NCBI GenBank assembly: GCA_964030475.1
Contig: CAXIPT010000057.1
Location: 1 to 64,000 of the forward strand
Reading direction: 5' to 3'
DNA length: 64,000 nt
DNA from: Tethya wilhelma
Lineage: Eukaryota; Porifera; Demospongiae; Tethyida; Tethyidae
Shown: piece by piece, positions 35,266 to 46,775 of the stretch
Layout of the letters: the number at the start of each line of letters is the position of its first letter
Position numbering within the stretch: the first letter of the stretch is position 1
Notes under the pieces: model-generated
Databases searched by the model: none
Told to the model about the DNA's origin: nothing
What the model saw: only the letters and a program-made list of their open reading frames with translations
Made by a program: the position numbers and the translations under genes

Positions 35266-36616
35266 NGATCATGCTGACATCGGAAACAAGCGAGCCACAG
35301 CACATATCAAAATATTCATTCTCAAGTAGTGGGGAGCGACAGTTGACACCATATTCCATTGACAGCTCATTGGATGGATTTTCTTCTAAGTCATCACATT
35401 GTTGCACATGGACACCCTTTGACCTCAGAGTGAAATCATCTTCTTTAAACTAATAAATTATAGTATACACATGCATATATATATCAGATGTTGTCACAAT
35501 TACAAGTATGGTTGAAGTACCTTGTAAAACTCATCTGGTGTTGCTGTACATTGTCGGCATCCCCTTTTAGCCTTAGAACCCTCTTTAAATCCTCCCAACA
35601 AATTGGCACCAAGATTGTCAGCACTAACAGCAGCAATGGTCCCAAAGTGCTTCACAAGCTGTCCATCAATCATAAGAGTTATAACCACTTTCCTAGAGAT
35701 TAAAATTTTCAGTTATGTGCATGTATATATGGGCTAATCATGCACAAGCTGCATATGGCCATGAAAAAACCTCAAGGTCAAGAATTTTTATGAATAAAGT
35801 AATGAACATATACTCACAAATGGTATTATAAAACCACAAAAATTTCATTGAATGCTACATGTGTATGATGTCTGTGTATACTTGTAATTTTGCTTAAACT
35901 ACCACCCTCAAAACAGTGTATGTCTATCTCTAATAACTATATACAAAATTAATAACTTACCAACTTCTTAATGTCATCAATGATAGGTCGAAGAATAGTT
36001 GGCATAGAGTATTTCTTGACAAGAGAAGTCTTTACAACAGCCAAAAGTTGAATAAAGCGAAGGCAAGAACGGTATTTTGGAGAGAGATTTCCGAGAGTGT
36101 AGTAAAAGATACCTATTACATATGTATTTATGCATAACGTAAGTAAAAATACCCTTAATAATATCATCAAAGTATCATACTATAATTCTACCTATTTTGT
36201 GAATTCCTCTTTTTGAACCAAGAGGGTTACACACCTCCACATCATCATAGTAGAGAAATACTTGAAAGGCTCTCCTCTCAACAGAGAAAAGTAGATAGGA
36301 CTTATAATTTCGACCATCACAGTAGTCAGACAAGTAACCATCCTTGTCAGAATGATCAGAATGTATCTATATAGAAAAAGATTGATTCCATATTAATTCA
36401 TAGATCAAGGATTATTTTGTGCACACATTTGCTTGTTTTATTGTAAAACGTATAGTACCGTAGTGTGCAATATATAAAATTTGCTATAGGGAACAAGGAC
36501 TTGGAATGAGGCTAAATAATATAAATATGTTGTAAAAGTTCTATGATTGATTTTAAGCTCATTCAGCCATGTATGCATAAGCCATGCAAGCATTATATCA
36601 GACAAGTAAAAAAAAC

Positions 36617-38458
36617 ATTGGAAATGTAATGAGACACAGGAATGGGGCTAAATCGTAAAAAGAAAGCAAACAAGATGGAATGGCAGTTAGAGTGTGTAAG
36701 GAGATTACTAAATGCAGCCCATACAGGAAGAATTCTGCACACACTCTAACAGCCATTCCATCTTGTTTGCTTTCTTTTTACGATTTAGCCCCATTCCTGT
36801 GTCTCATTACATTTCCAATTTTTTTTTTACTTGTTTGTTCTTATTTTTCCATAATTCTACAAATAGCATTTGAGTTGGTATGTGTAGATAGCTACTGAGC
36901 TAGTAGTCTGGCAAGCCAGACTCACTGAGCCAGCGGCGGGCTGCTGAGCTGGTACTTGAAGTCACAACTTGTTGTGTAGCCTGCTTGATACTGAAGTGAA
37001 ACACACATCTGAGTCATTTGGAGGCAGGAGCTGTATCATAAGATTTACTCTTTCTATATATGTTATGATAATCAAAGTTCTGATTCATCTCTTAAGAAGA
37101 GCAAGAGGATCCAGGTATCACAAAATAGTTCCAGGCAACTTGCATTCGAATTCCAAATAACGCACACTTTTGTGTGTGGAAAGGGTCGTCAATTCCGAAT
37201 TTTCTAGAAGCTAATGAATATGCATGAGTGTAGAAATTAATGGCTGCCATATGGAGGAGGCGCTTTTCGCCTTGTATCTAGCTACTCAATGAGAGGCGCT
37301 AAAAACCGATGGCAAAAGCGACTGTACCGGAAGTAACCAAGTTCGTTCGTTCAAGAATCAGCTTCTAAAAGTGAATAGTCTCTGAGAAAAGTTGAGCCAA
37401 GATAGAAAAAGAAGAAGAATAAGAAGAAGATGGAGAAAATTGGAGGTTTGGCATGTTTGTGTTTGTTACTTTAGCGATATTTTTAGGCCATGTTTTTGGG
37501 CTCATTAGAAAGAGAAAGAGCTAAATAGTAGCTTAAGAAGCCTTTTTTCTAACAGCCATTCCATCTTGTTTGCTTTCTTTTTACGATTTAGCCCCATTCC
37601 TGTGTCTCATTACATTTCCAATTTTTTTTTTACTTGTTTGTTCTTATTTTTCCATAATTCTACAAATAGCATTTGAGTTGGTATGTGTAGATAGCTACTG
37701 AGCTAGTAGTCTGGCAAGCCAGACTCACTGAGCCAGCGGCGGGCTGCTGAGCTGGTACTTGAAGTCACAACTTGTTGTGTAGCCTGCTTGATACTGAAGT
37801 GAAACACACATCTGAGTCATTTGGAGGCAGGAGCTGTATCATAAGATTTACTCTTTCTATATATGTTATGATAATCAAAGTTCTGATTCATCTCTTAAGA
37901 AGAGCAAGAGGATCCAGGTATCACAAAATAGTTCCAGGCAACTTGCATTCGAATTCCAAATAACGCACACTTTTGTGTGTGGAAAGGGTCGTCAATTCCG
38001 AATTTTCTAGAAGCTAATGAATATGCATGAGTGTAGAAATTAATGGCTGCCATATGGAGGAGGCGCTTTTCGCCTTGTATCTAGCTACTCAATGAGAGGC
38101 GCTAAAAACCGATGGCAAAAGCGACTGTACCGGAAGCAACCAAGTTCGTTCGTTCAAGAATCAGCTTCTAAAAGTGAATAGTCTCTGAGAAAAGTTGAGC
38201 CAAGATAGAAAAAGAAGAAGAATAAGAAGAAGATGGAGAAAATTGGAGGTTTGGCATGTTTGTGTTTGTTACTTTAGCGATATTTTTAGGCCATGTTTTT
38301 GGGCTCATTAGAAAGAGAAAGAGCTAAATAGTAGCTTAAGAAGCCTTTTAGTGCTAAGCGCTCAGTTTTTGCAGAATTATTCGCGTGAATATTTGTATTG
38401 CGCTAATGGGCCTTCCGTGCCATTCCTGTGTACCCAGTATTACCGTACTGGGAATATC
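36617..38458 (+). repeat. Repeat family U, copy 2, with 803-bp tandem duplication
   Basis: It starts with a strong hairpin: 36617-36694 pairs with 36735-36820 around AAACAAGATGGAATGGC. The block 36747-37549 is then repeated at 37550-38352 with almost no differences (one C/T seen, at 37327 versus 38130). The second copy runs on into the U 3' end with GTACCCAGTATTACCGTACT. Identical frames at 36969 and 37772 merely reflect the duplication. Confidence 0.8.
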
Positions 38459-38864
38459 TAGATATTCATGCATGAATGAGCTTGATCCTATATACAGGCT
38501 AGAATCAGATGATCTAGTAATTGATTAATATTGTCTGCAGCTAACGCTCAAACAGAAAAACCATTATAGGCAGCTTACTATAATTATACCTGAGATCGGT
38601 GCATGCAGAATGTCATGCATGAATGCCAAGATGTCACAATGCCATTCGAGATCAGCAATTAATGGGCTTACTGTACCAAATTGCATTTACTTTTTTAAAA
38701 AGCTCGGAACATATACATGAATTTTCTAATTAACAGTGAATTCATGTTGTTTAGGTTTTTTATGTGTGGATATACAAAGGGTATTAGCTAAATGCCGGAT
38801 ATATATATTGATGTGATTGGCCACATTAATGAAGCACAAAGTTATAGTTTTCAGTGATTATTAC
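38459..38864. other. Intron remnant of the minus-strand transposon gene
   Basis: AT-rich. No exon or repeat family is recognised between the end of repeat U and the donor at 38864. Confidence 0.4.
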
Positions 38865-39750
38865 CTCTGATAGCACCAACTCATTCTTTAGGAGCAGTTG
38901 CAGTGTATCAAGAATGGGGATGTAAACCATAGTTTCTTTCAATTCTACAACTCGGCGTTTAGCACCAGAACCTTTGTGACTTCGAACGGTGCCTAGTGTA
39001 ATTTTAACTGGGTCCTATATACATTAGGTAGAATTAATCATAATATAATGGCTAATAGATTTTACAATCATAATTCATCACCTACCACAAGTCCTAAATT
39101 CTGTCGACAGTATGTTAGTTGATGGTGGTATGTGCCTAAACCAGGAAATAGGCTACTATAAGATCCATCAAACTTCTGCAGCACACTGTTTACAATGGTT
39201 TGATCAACAGCACCATTTTCCATGGTCTGGCGAATCACACAACCAAGATTGTTCAATGAAACCTATTTGATAACAATAATTCAATGGCTAAAATTAATTT
39301 TTGTTTAACAGTTACTATAAAGTATCGTAATTATAGGATAATTCACCTGGTACAAAGAATCGATATCTTCCATAACAGACTGTGGCAAATGGTGACGTTC
39401 TCGTATTTTTAAAATCCACACGGCAGCAGCTCTTTTAAGAGTGGCAATGTGGTCTGAGTCTGAGAGAATCTGACTAGTTTCTTCAGCCGAGTCATCACTT
39501 GATTGATCATCCACATCACTGTCCGAGTCAGCAGATGCAGTTTGACTCTGGAATGCCAGTGAGTCATCTAGATGATCCACAGTATTGGGATGGGATGGAG
39601 TTGGAAGGTTTTCCATATCTGCTTCAGATCCAACACAATGAAATGCATATAAATGATTTCGAAATGTGTGGAAGTTTCGAAACGTCCGAATACATTCATC
39701 CCAACAGCACTGGATTGAAAAGCCAGGTGTATCTGCATGATAGAGCCTAA

Positions 39751-40130
39751 TACCGTATAGAGGGAAATTTCCGTGGGGTGCAAATTTTCGTTATTTTCGT
39801 GACTGACCCCTGAGTCACGAAATTTTCCCTCCCACAAAAATTTTTTCTGAGGTCAAAGGTCACGATACTCGCCACGCACACGCTGTCAACGACTTCAGTT
39901 CTCTGTCTCTTGCCCATCTTTTCAAGAAGTTTGCAGTCTAAATAGCTAGTATCTAGCTAGAACAGTATTCTACATGTATACCAAAGCAGATAAACTGTCA
40001 CAAGACCTTTAAGCACTGTAAGTTGGAGATATTGAGTGACTAAAATTAAAACCACGAAAATTTTCTTCTGAATCGCGGTCTAGGCTTTTCACGAAAATTT
40101 ACACCCCCGAAAATTTCCCGCTAAACGGTA
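39751..40130. mobile_element. MITE with TACCGTATAG...GGGAAATTT TIRs
   Basis: The left end is TACCGTATAGAGGGAAATTT. The right end, reversed, is TACCGTTTAGCGGGAAATTT, with repeated GAAAATTT-type words inside. The related 62098-62295 element has the same ends. It lies between two divergently oriented transposon genes, so it could contribute to their shared upstream region. Confidence 0.65.
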
Positions 40131-40391
40131 TGAGATAGCAGATCCTTCATTGTCCCTTGAACAAATCGGCCGCAGCAAGGACACACACTGAATCGAGAAC
40201 CTCCAGAAGCCATCATTACTATTTTGCTCAAATTTTGCAGCCAGCAGATGATTTTCGCCCGCGTTTAACCATAAATTAACTTTAATAATGTTTATATGCA
40301 TGCGCAGTAGCTAGCAGCTGACATTGAGTTCAAAGAAGCGCCAGCTACTGTTTATTTTTTTTTGTGTGTTACTGAGTTCACAAGTTGTTCG

Positions 40392-41629
40392 ATGGAATTC
40401 AGCAGCGATTTGGTTTCGAGCTTTAGTTGTGACGAGCTCTGCAACTGGCTCATTCAAGTAGACGAGGATGTTTCCGAAGACATCATATTCTCCTTACGAG
40501 AAAACCGCCTAAGGGGACCGGACTTCATTGAACTAACTGATCGTGAAGACCTTTTGAAAGAAATATTTCCAGTTGTCGGAAGCAGGCTAGCCGTCTCTAG
40601 GGTACTACAGTCATTGCGTATGCACTCCGGAGGACGGTCATCGAATGTTAACAAGGAGGCTCACAGCTCGGGCACGACTCTGAATTTGAGCCAATCAGAT
40701 GAGGCGAGACAAACTTTTCGATATTTTTATTATCCATACTACTAAATTTTATTCCAGGTTCGCAGGTGCTAGTCAGTGGGTATCTACCTTTGAGATTCCG
40801 ACAAGATTTTCCAAGAAAACGATGAAGGCTGTCAAAACTGGTATTCTAACTAGGTCTGCCCGAATTGAAGTAATTGATGCTATGTATTTGAGGATGGTCC
40901 AGTATACTTACTATCCTTCACCCTATGAATATATAACAAGGCATGTGAGCGTCTTATCAAAAAGCACGCTAAGCTAATGGATAGAACAGCAAGCCATTTC
41001 GTAAGTAGCTTGATGTCAGTTTGTGATATCCAGTTTAACTATTGATTTATCAACTCCTCCTTCTTTCCCCCATACACCACACTCATTTTGTTGCAGGGAA
41101 CATGGAAGCTTCAGCTAAGACAGAAATTTAAAAATTCACGCCGACCAGCCGATCAACAAGAAAAAGTTACTGAACAAGAAGCAGCTGGTGCTGTCACAAA
41201 TGACCCTGTATCCTGCAGTGACATCGGTTCTAAAAAACGTGCTAAGAAAGCTTCTAAACGAATCGCCTCAGACTGTACGTTTTGTCAAAATTTTATTTGT
41301 CATTCATATCTATAACACATCTGTTTTGATATACAATAAGTTGATTGATGTTTGTGTGCCTTTGTTTTGCAGTAGATGAACATGATGCTGAATACAAGGA
41401 GAAAGTACAGCAGCTTAATGAAGAATTAGTGATCAGCGGCAGTTCCAAAGTTAGTAACAGAAGAGTCAAAACGTTGATGAGAGAAACTTTTAACCGACGA
41501 CGTCACTGGATATTAAGTGATGCTCCAAAGGTTTCGGAAGTTCTTGAAGTTTTTCCTCATCTTCAATGTCCTGCAAGGGTATATATGTTGTTGCAAATTA
41601 GTTCTAGCGTATACATTTGTTAGTGTGTG

Positions 41630-41662
<33 letters not shown>

Positions 41663-41966
41663 ATATATATGTGGGTATAATATGTGTGCACATGTGTGTT
41701 TGTTCAATATTGTGCTGGATTATGTGCATAGTTATAAAATAACATGTGTAGTGTGATTATATACAGAGTCATTTTCATTGATGTAGCTTCGGGATGAATT
41801 TAAGATGATCCTAAAACTGGGAACAGGTCACGATTTCTTTGAGGATTGGTCCACTTGGGTAGACAAGATATTTACCTATGCAGAGCTAGAAAGTAACAGT
41901 CCCTCAAACAATTGCTGGATGCTTCTTCTCAGAATGTGTGTTCTAATGATGAAGCTTGTACTGAAG
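40392..41966 (+). pseudogene. SAMD3-like transposon protein, N-terminal exons with SAM domain
   Basis: It starts at ATG 40392. Residues about 10-75 form a SAM domain (WLIQVDEDVSEDIIFSL, ENRLRGPDFIELTD, LLKEIFPVVGSRLAVSRVLQ). Further coding lies at 40758-41000 (FEIPTRFSKKTMKAV, MVQYTYYPSPYEYI, then RLIKKHAKLMDRTASHF after a one-base frameshift near 40943). Spliced exons follow at 41097-41274, 41373-41578 (NRRRHWILSDAPKV) and 41787-41966. Introns have GT-AG borders. After the donor at 41967 no continuation is found; the MULE and U insertions follow. SAM domains mediate protein-protein or RNA binding. The role in these element-encoded proteins is unknown. It is oriented head to head with the minus-strand transposon gene. 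Confidence 0.65.
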
Positions 41967-42642
41967 GTGAGTAGACATGTCCACTGAACCCATGGTAGGC
42001 GAGCAAACACTGTCAAAACGATCTAGTGATTCACTACTTTTTACTACGTACTATGTAGTGAAATATGATTATAATGTTACATCACTTGTGCATGTGTTGT
42101 CCAAGTAGCATTATCACTAATCACAAAGCCTATAGGGATGAAATTTTTGGACGGACGTCACTACTACAATTACAAGTTAGCATAATTATCACAATAATTA
42201 TAGTCACAACTTTTTGTACACATCTCATGGTCATGGCTAGAGTCAGAAATTGCTAACCAGCTATGTAACCATTCTTGACTGGTTTAGACTTGAAAAGTAA
42301 TCTGGGCAGGGCCTTGACCTGACAGCCACTAAATACTTAGCAAGACACGAACCTTGAGACAGACTTTATCTAAACACAAGTTTGTTCATTGAGCTATACA
42401 ACTAGTAAAAACATTCCTCTACAGCTATGTGAAAAACTGCTCTAGTTGGCTTTGTAGTGAACTCATGTTTCTAATTGAAGCCCATCACTAAAAATAATGA
42501 CATCACACTGAGCATGCTCAGTAGCGTTTTTTCAAAAAGAATTGACAGCTGCATAAAGAAAGCTGTGGGCTCTAATGAAAAAGGAAAACTCTAAAAAGAA
42601 GGTACTAAACAACTTTTTTTTAAAAAAGAAGACTGCTCAAAT
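41967..42642. other. Intron of the SAMD3-like gene, no supported feature
   Basis: AT-rich. No exon is recognised. A TG microsatellite lies just upstream, in the preceding intron (41633-41660). Confidence 0.4.
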
Positions 42643-42813
42643 GGTTTGGTAACGTTTCGCCTACACGCATTTCGCCTACGTTACGTTATGCCTACCGGAA
42701 GTGACCGTGACAAATCGCCTACGCGTTTTGGAAGGCATGCGCATTCGAATTTTCTTTGTTCAATTTAGTATTTGCATCATCGAGGTTGAACTGTACACTT
42801 TGCTCTGGACTTT

Positions 42814-44411
42814 GTGTTTGATGTGCGCGCCAAAAGTGAAGGATTTTTGTATAAAAGTAACTGTATCCAGTATCATTCCTACCACTATCAAGCACCTGAG
42901 GACCAGTCAGCAACACTCTCTTCATTCGATCAGACAGGATTTATGGAGTTCACTAAAACCCAGCGTGGTGCCAGATCTCTACTGTACCACGGCTACAGCT
43001 ACATGATTAACAGGCGAGGAAGAGATGGCACAGTAGTCTATTGGAGGTGCACACAGAGCCGCAACTCTAAGTGCCCAGGAACAGTGACCACTGGACCAGC
43101 AGATGAGCTGCTGAGTGTAAGCAATACCCATAATCATGCCCCCAGTGAAGCACAAGTTCAAGCCACCAAAGTAGTCTCTGAGATGAAGGAGGCAGCTAGC
43201 AGCAGCATCAGGCCAATCCCCCAGCTGTACACACGACATCTGGCTATTACTTAATGCGGATGAAGTGGCAGCCTGTCTCCCCACATATACCACTCTAAAG
43301 CCTGCTCTCTACCGCAAGAGGAAAGCAAAGCTTCCTCGACTGCCTCAGTCTCGTGCTGAAGTCCACTTCAGTGGTGAATGGGCTCAGATCTCTACTGGAG
43401 ACCAGTTTCTCCTAAAAGAGGATGGTGACGATGATGACAAAGTTGTCATCTTTGCCACTGAGGCTGATTTGCGTAGGCTTGGGGAGGCAGAAACCCTGTA
43501 TGTGGATGGAACTTTCCGGACATGTCCGAGGGTTTTCTACCAGATCTTTACCATCCACAGCTGTGTCCATGGGATTCATGTGCCATTGGTGTACTGCTTG
43601 CTTCCCAATCAGAGAGAAGATACCTACGAGCGTGTCTTGAAAATTGTAGCTGAGGGGGTAGCTGATTTGGATTTGCAACTGCTCCCCTCCATGGTTGTGT
43701 CAAACTTTGAGCTGGCGATTATGAATGCTGTACGCACTGTGTTCCCAAACAGTGAGGTCAAGGGATGTTACTTCCACTTTTGTCAGGTAAGTTATAGCTG
43801 TGTTTAATTTTATTATGCATCCCAGTAATAATTAATTTTTTATTCTACTTTACTCACAAAAAACAGGCACTGCAAAGGAATGTCCAACGCCTGGGTTTAC
43901 AGGTCCCCTACAAGATGATCCTGATGTGCGCTCTGTTGTTCAGAGGACAGCTGCCTTGGCTTTTGTCCCTGAACACTTTGTCAGAATTGGATGGATGGGA
44001 GTGAAGGCCATGATTCCTCAGCAACCTGTTAGTGGCATGGACGAGTTCATGGACTACTTTGAAAGAACATGGATGACAGGTTCGTTTCATCTAGCAACAT
44101 GGAATGTTTATCGTATGGGGGATTGTAGGACCAACAACCATGTTGAGGGGTGGCACTCGAAGCTTAGGAAAGTGGTAATGAAGAACCACCCCAATGTGTA
44201 TGAGATTGTTCAGATTTTCAAGTCTGAGCAAGCTACTGTGGAGGTGCGTCTGTTACAGCTTTCAACAGGAGCTCGTCCCCCTCCTAGGCATAAGCGTGCT
44301 GTAGCTAAAGATAAGAGGGTAGTTGAGCTTCAGCGTAGGTTTGACAATGACGAGATTAGTTTGCACGAGTACATTAGTTCTATGTCAGCCCACACAAACA
44401 TGATAAATTAA
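42814..44411 (+). pseudogene. FLYWCH-domain MULE transposase, frameshifted, with catalytic D to N change
   Basis: The N-terminal FLYWCH zinc finger (about 42943-43140) shows FTKTQRGARSLLYHGYSY, VYWRCTQSRNSKCPG and HNHAP. After a frameshift near 43250 come VAACLPTYTTLKPALYRKR and the MULE DDE domain. D1 is in LYVDGTFRT (about 43500). At the second position AAC (43703-43705) encodes Asn in VVSNFELA, where the family has Asp. The C-x2-H-like GCYFHFCQ ends at a 79-bp GT-AG intron (43787-43866). Exon 2 shifts frame near 43914, then carries the Glu in NNHVEGWHSKL (44145-44147) and a basic C-terminus. MULE transposases cut and paste DNA at TIRs. This copy is expected to be inactive. Confidence 0.8.
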
Positions 44412-44579
44412 TGCTGTTTTCTACATATGCACACATTACATCACATCTGTTGTTGTTGAGTCTTGATTTAACTGGATGTCTTGTTTCTTGTAAGGTAAGG
44501 TAACATTGAGCACTTAGTTATACACTTATACACTAAAGAAAAAAACAAATTAAGAAAAAAAAACATACCACATCCCTTC

Positions 44580-45046
44580 TTGTTTATGTTAATTTTGTTC
44601 GGTTCATTCCACGCACACACACTGTCGGAGTCCATCTTTCTTGTTGTTTATATTAATTTTGTGTTGTTCATTCCACACGCACACACTGTCGTCGGAGTTC
44701 TCTGTACACACTATGGTAAGTACTTACTATACACCCCACATCTTTCTTGTTGTTTATATTTGTGTTATTCATTCCACACACACACACACACACTGTCGGA
44801 GTTCTCTTGTCCTGTCTGTACACACCATGGTAAGTACTTACTATACACCCCACATCTTTCTAATTGTTTATACTTGTTTTGTTCATTCCACACGCACACA
44901 CTGTCGGAGCTCTCTTGTCCTGTCTGTACACACCATGGTAAGTACTTACTATACACCCCACATCTTTCTTGTTGTTTATATCTGTGTTGTTCATTCCACA
45001 CGCACACACTGTCGGAGTTCTCTTGTCCTGTCTGTACACACCATGA
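44580..45046. repeat. Tandem repeat in the MULE 3' region, unit about 105-115 bp
   Basis: Four to five units of CATCTTTCTTGTTGTTTATA, GTTCATTCCACACGCACACA, CTGTCGGAGTTCTCTTGTCC and CACCATGGTAAGTACTTAC. The frames through it on both strands are repeat artefacts. The unit contains the palindrome GTAAGTACTTAC. Confidence 0.75.
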
Positions 45047-45374
45047 AACAGAATGATCTCTGCTTTACAACTGTGCTGAACTCCAATTCTCTTGTATAAT
45101 TACCTGTTCTGAGTGTCTCTATGTTGTACTATATAAGTTTTCAAGTTTCGCCTACCGAAGTTTCTGTTTTACAAAGCTATAAGAATGCTAAGAACACGCG
45201 CGCTTGAAATCTAGAGGCTTTCTTAGATTCTCTACGCGTTTTTTAATTTATGCATTGTACGTAGATTACGTAATTGAACCACTTCCAGTAGTGTAGGCGA
45301 ATTAACACGTAGGCGAAATGCGTGTAGGCGAAACGTTACGAAACCTTTGAGGCATCCTGAGGCCGCAGAACTGT

Positions 45375-45990
45375 CAAGTTGTGTAGCCTGCTTGATACTG
45401 AAGTGAAACACACATCTCAGTCATTTGGAGGCAGGAGCTGTATCATAAGATTTACTTGCCTTTCTATATGCTATGATAATCAAAGTCTTGATTCATCTCT
45501 TAAGAAGAGCAAAATAGTTACAGACAACTTCAGTGCATTTAATTCCAAATAATGCACACTTGTGTGCGGAAAGGGTCGTCAATTCGAATTTTCTAGAAGC
45601 TAATGAATTATGCATGAGTGTAGAAATTAACATGGAAGAGGCGCTTTTTGCCTTGTATCCAGCTACTCAGCGAGAGGCGCTGGCAAAAGTGACTGTCCCG
45701 GAAGAAACCAAGTTCGTTCATTCAAGAATCAGCTTCTGAAAGTGAATAGTCTCTGAGAAAAATTGAGCCAAGATAGAAGAAGAATAAGAAGAAGATGGAG
45801 GTTTGGCATGTTTGTGTTTGTTACTTTAGCTTAGGCCATGTTTTTGGGCTCATTAGAAAGAGAAAGAGCTAAATAGTAGCTTTAGAAGCCTTTTAGTGCT
45901 AAGCGCTCAGTTTTTGCAGTTATTCGCGTGAATATTTGTATTGTGCTAATGGGCTATCCGTGCCATTCCTGTGTACCGTACTGGAAATAA
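45375..45990 (+). repeat. Repeat family U, copy 3 (partial)
   Basis: This runs from GCCTGCTTGATACTGAAGTG to GGGCTATCCGTGCCATTCC and a decayed terminal hairpin (GTACCGTACTGG). It lacks the 5' hairpin. It directly follows the right TIR of the MULE. Confidence 0.7.
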
Positions 45991-46570
45991 ATTTGCAATG
46001 AAATTTGTGGGAGAAAGAAGCTAAGCACTTCTTTTTATGTGCATAAATATTAGCTAAACTGTTTCCTACAGTTAGAATAGCTATAGATGCATGCATTAAT
46101 ATTGGGCGCTTATTTCTGCGTCATTTATTGCTTAGTTACTCTAGTTACAGCCCACCCGCTACGTTATTCTACTTAGTAGACTTACTTACCTCGTTGGTGA
46201 ATCCTCCTCTCCCTGGTCTTCTGTGTCTTTATTAAGGCTCATAAAGTAAGTTTTAACTAGCGCTTCAACAAACTTCATACATATTCTGATACTACACTAA
46301 ATTTGTACCACAAACATAAATTGTTTGTATCATAAGGAGTTTGTGTACTCGCGCTTAGCAACGTATTCGCTCACGATTTTAGCGAGTAAAATTGGAATGA
46401 ACGGTCGGTATATTTGAGCTCATATCTCCAAAACTATAGCGCCTAGCCACTTCAAATTTGGAAAATAGCTAGATGTAGATTACAATGCAAGCGCTATCTC
46501 AAAATTTGTATATTACTACATCTGGTCAGTTTTCCAAAATTCGGTCACATATAGGTTGTCCCAGCCGAAA
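45991..46570. other. Non-coding upstream of HECT-2
   Basis: No gene is recognised. Positions 46500-46560 (TACATCTGGTCAGTTTTCCA) share a short stretch with 11275-11320. Confidence 0.4.
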
Positions 46571-46775
46571 TGGAGGCAGGTTCTAGTATTGGAGATTCAA
46601 CCACTAGCACCACTATGCCCTTTGAGAAAACACAAGTAATGGAATGCTATTATGAATTATATAGTATAATTATTATTTACATGACTTAAAAACATCACAC
46701 AGAATCAAGATCAGGTATTAGTCCCACAGGCAAGCACAACTGAAGCAGGTAACACAAGTAAAGGAATTCTAATAT

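Larger units (their letters stand above)
35267..39616 (-). pseudogene. Multi-exon transposon protein (YYDDVEVCNPLGS family), C-terminus lost
   Basis: Minus-strand exons with good splice sites: 39347-39616 (ATG start, acidic, ends RERHHLPQSVMEDIDSLYQ); 39086-39262; 38865-39014; about 36190-36368 with DYCDGRNYKSYLLF and FLYYDDVEVCNPLGSKRG; 35961-36112 with YYTLGNLSPKYRSCLRFIQL; 35521-35690 with SADNLGANLLGGFKEGS and CRQCTATPDE; 35267-35449, ending FDMCCGSLVSDVSM at the N. I recall these motifs from a large uncharacterised family of transposon-encoded proteins in fish and sponges, often with a Cys-rich C-R-x-C segment. Repeat U is inserted in an intron (36617-38458). The remaining C-terminal part is missing at an N/U junction. 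It may be the transposase, but this is not established. Confidence 0.6.
42643..45345. mobile_element. Mutator-like (MULE) DNA transposon with TIRs
   Basis: The TIRs GGTTTGGTAACGTTTCGCC and (reversed right end) GGTTTCGTAACGTTTCGCC continue as CTACACGCATTTCGCCTACG on both sides, about 40 bp of near identity. The element is 2.7 kb and encloses a FLYWCH-MULE transposase and a 3' tandem repeat. A clean 8-10 bp target duplication is not visible. It lies downstream of the truncated SAMD3-like gene. Confidence 0.8.

Noticed and set aside
36969..37963. Two identical 63-codon frames as a conserved small gene
   Set aside because: They lie in repeat U and are identical only because of the 803-bp duplication; other U copies do not keep the frame.
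44580..45099. About 150-codon overlapping frames on both strands
   Set aside because: They are produced by the 110-bp tandem repeat.
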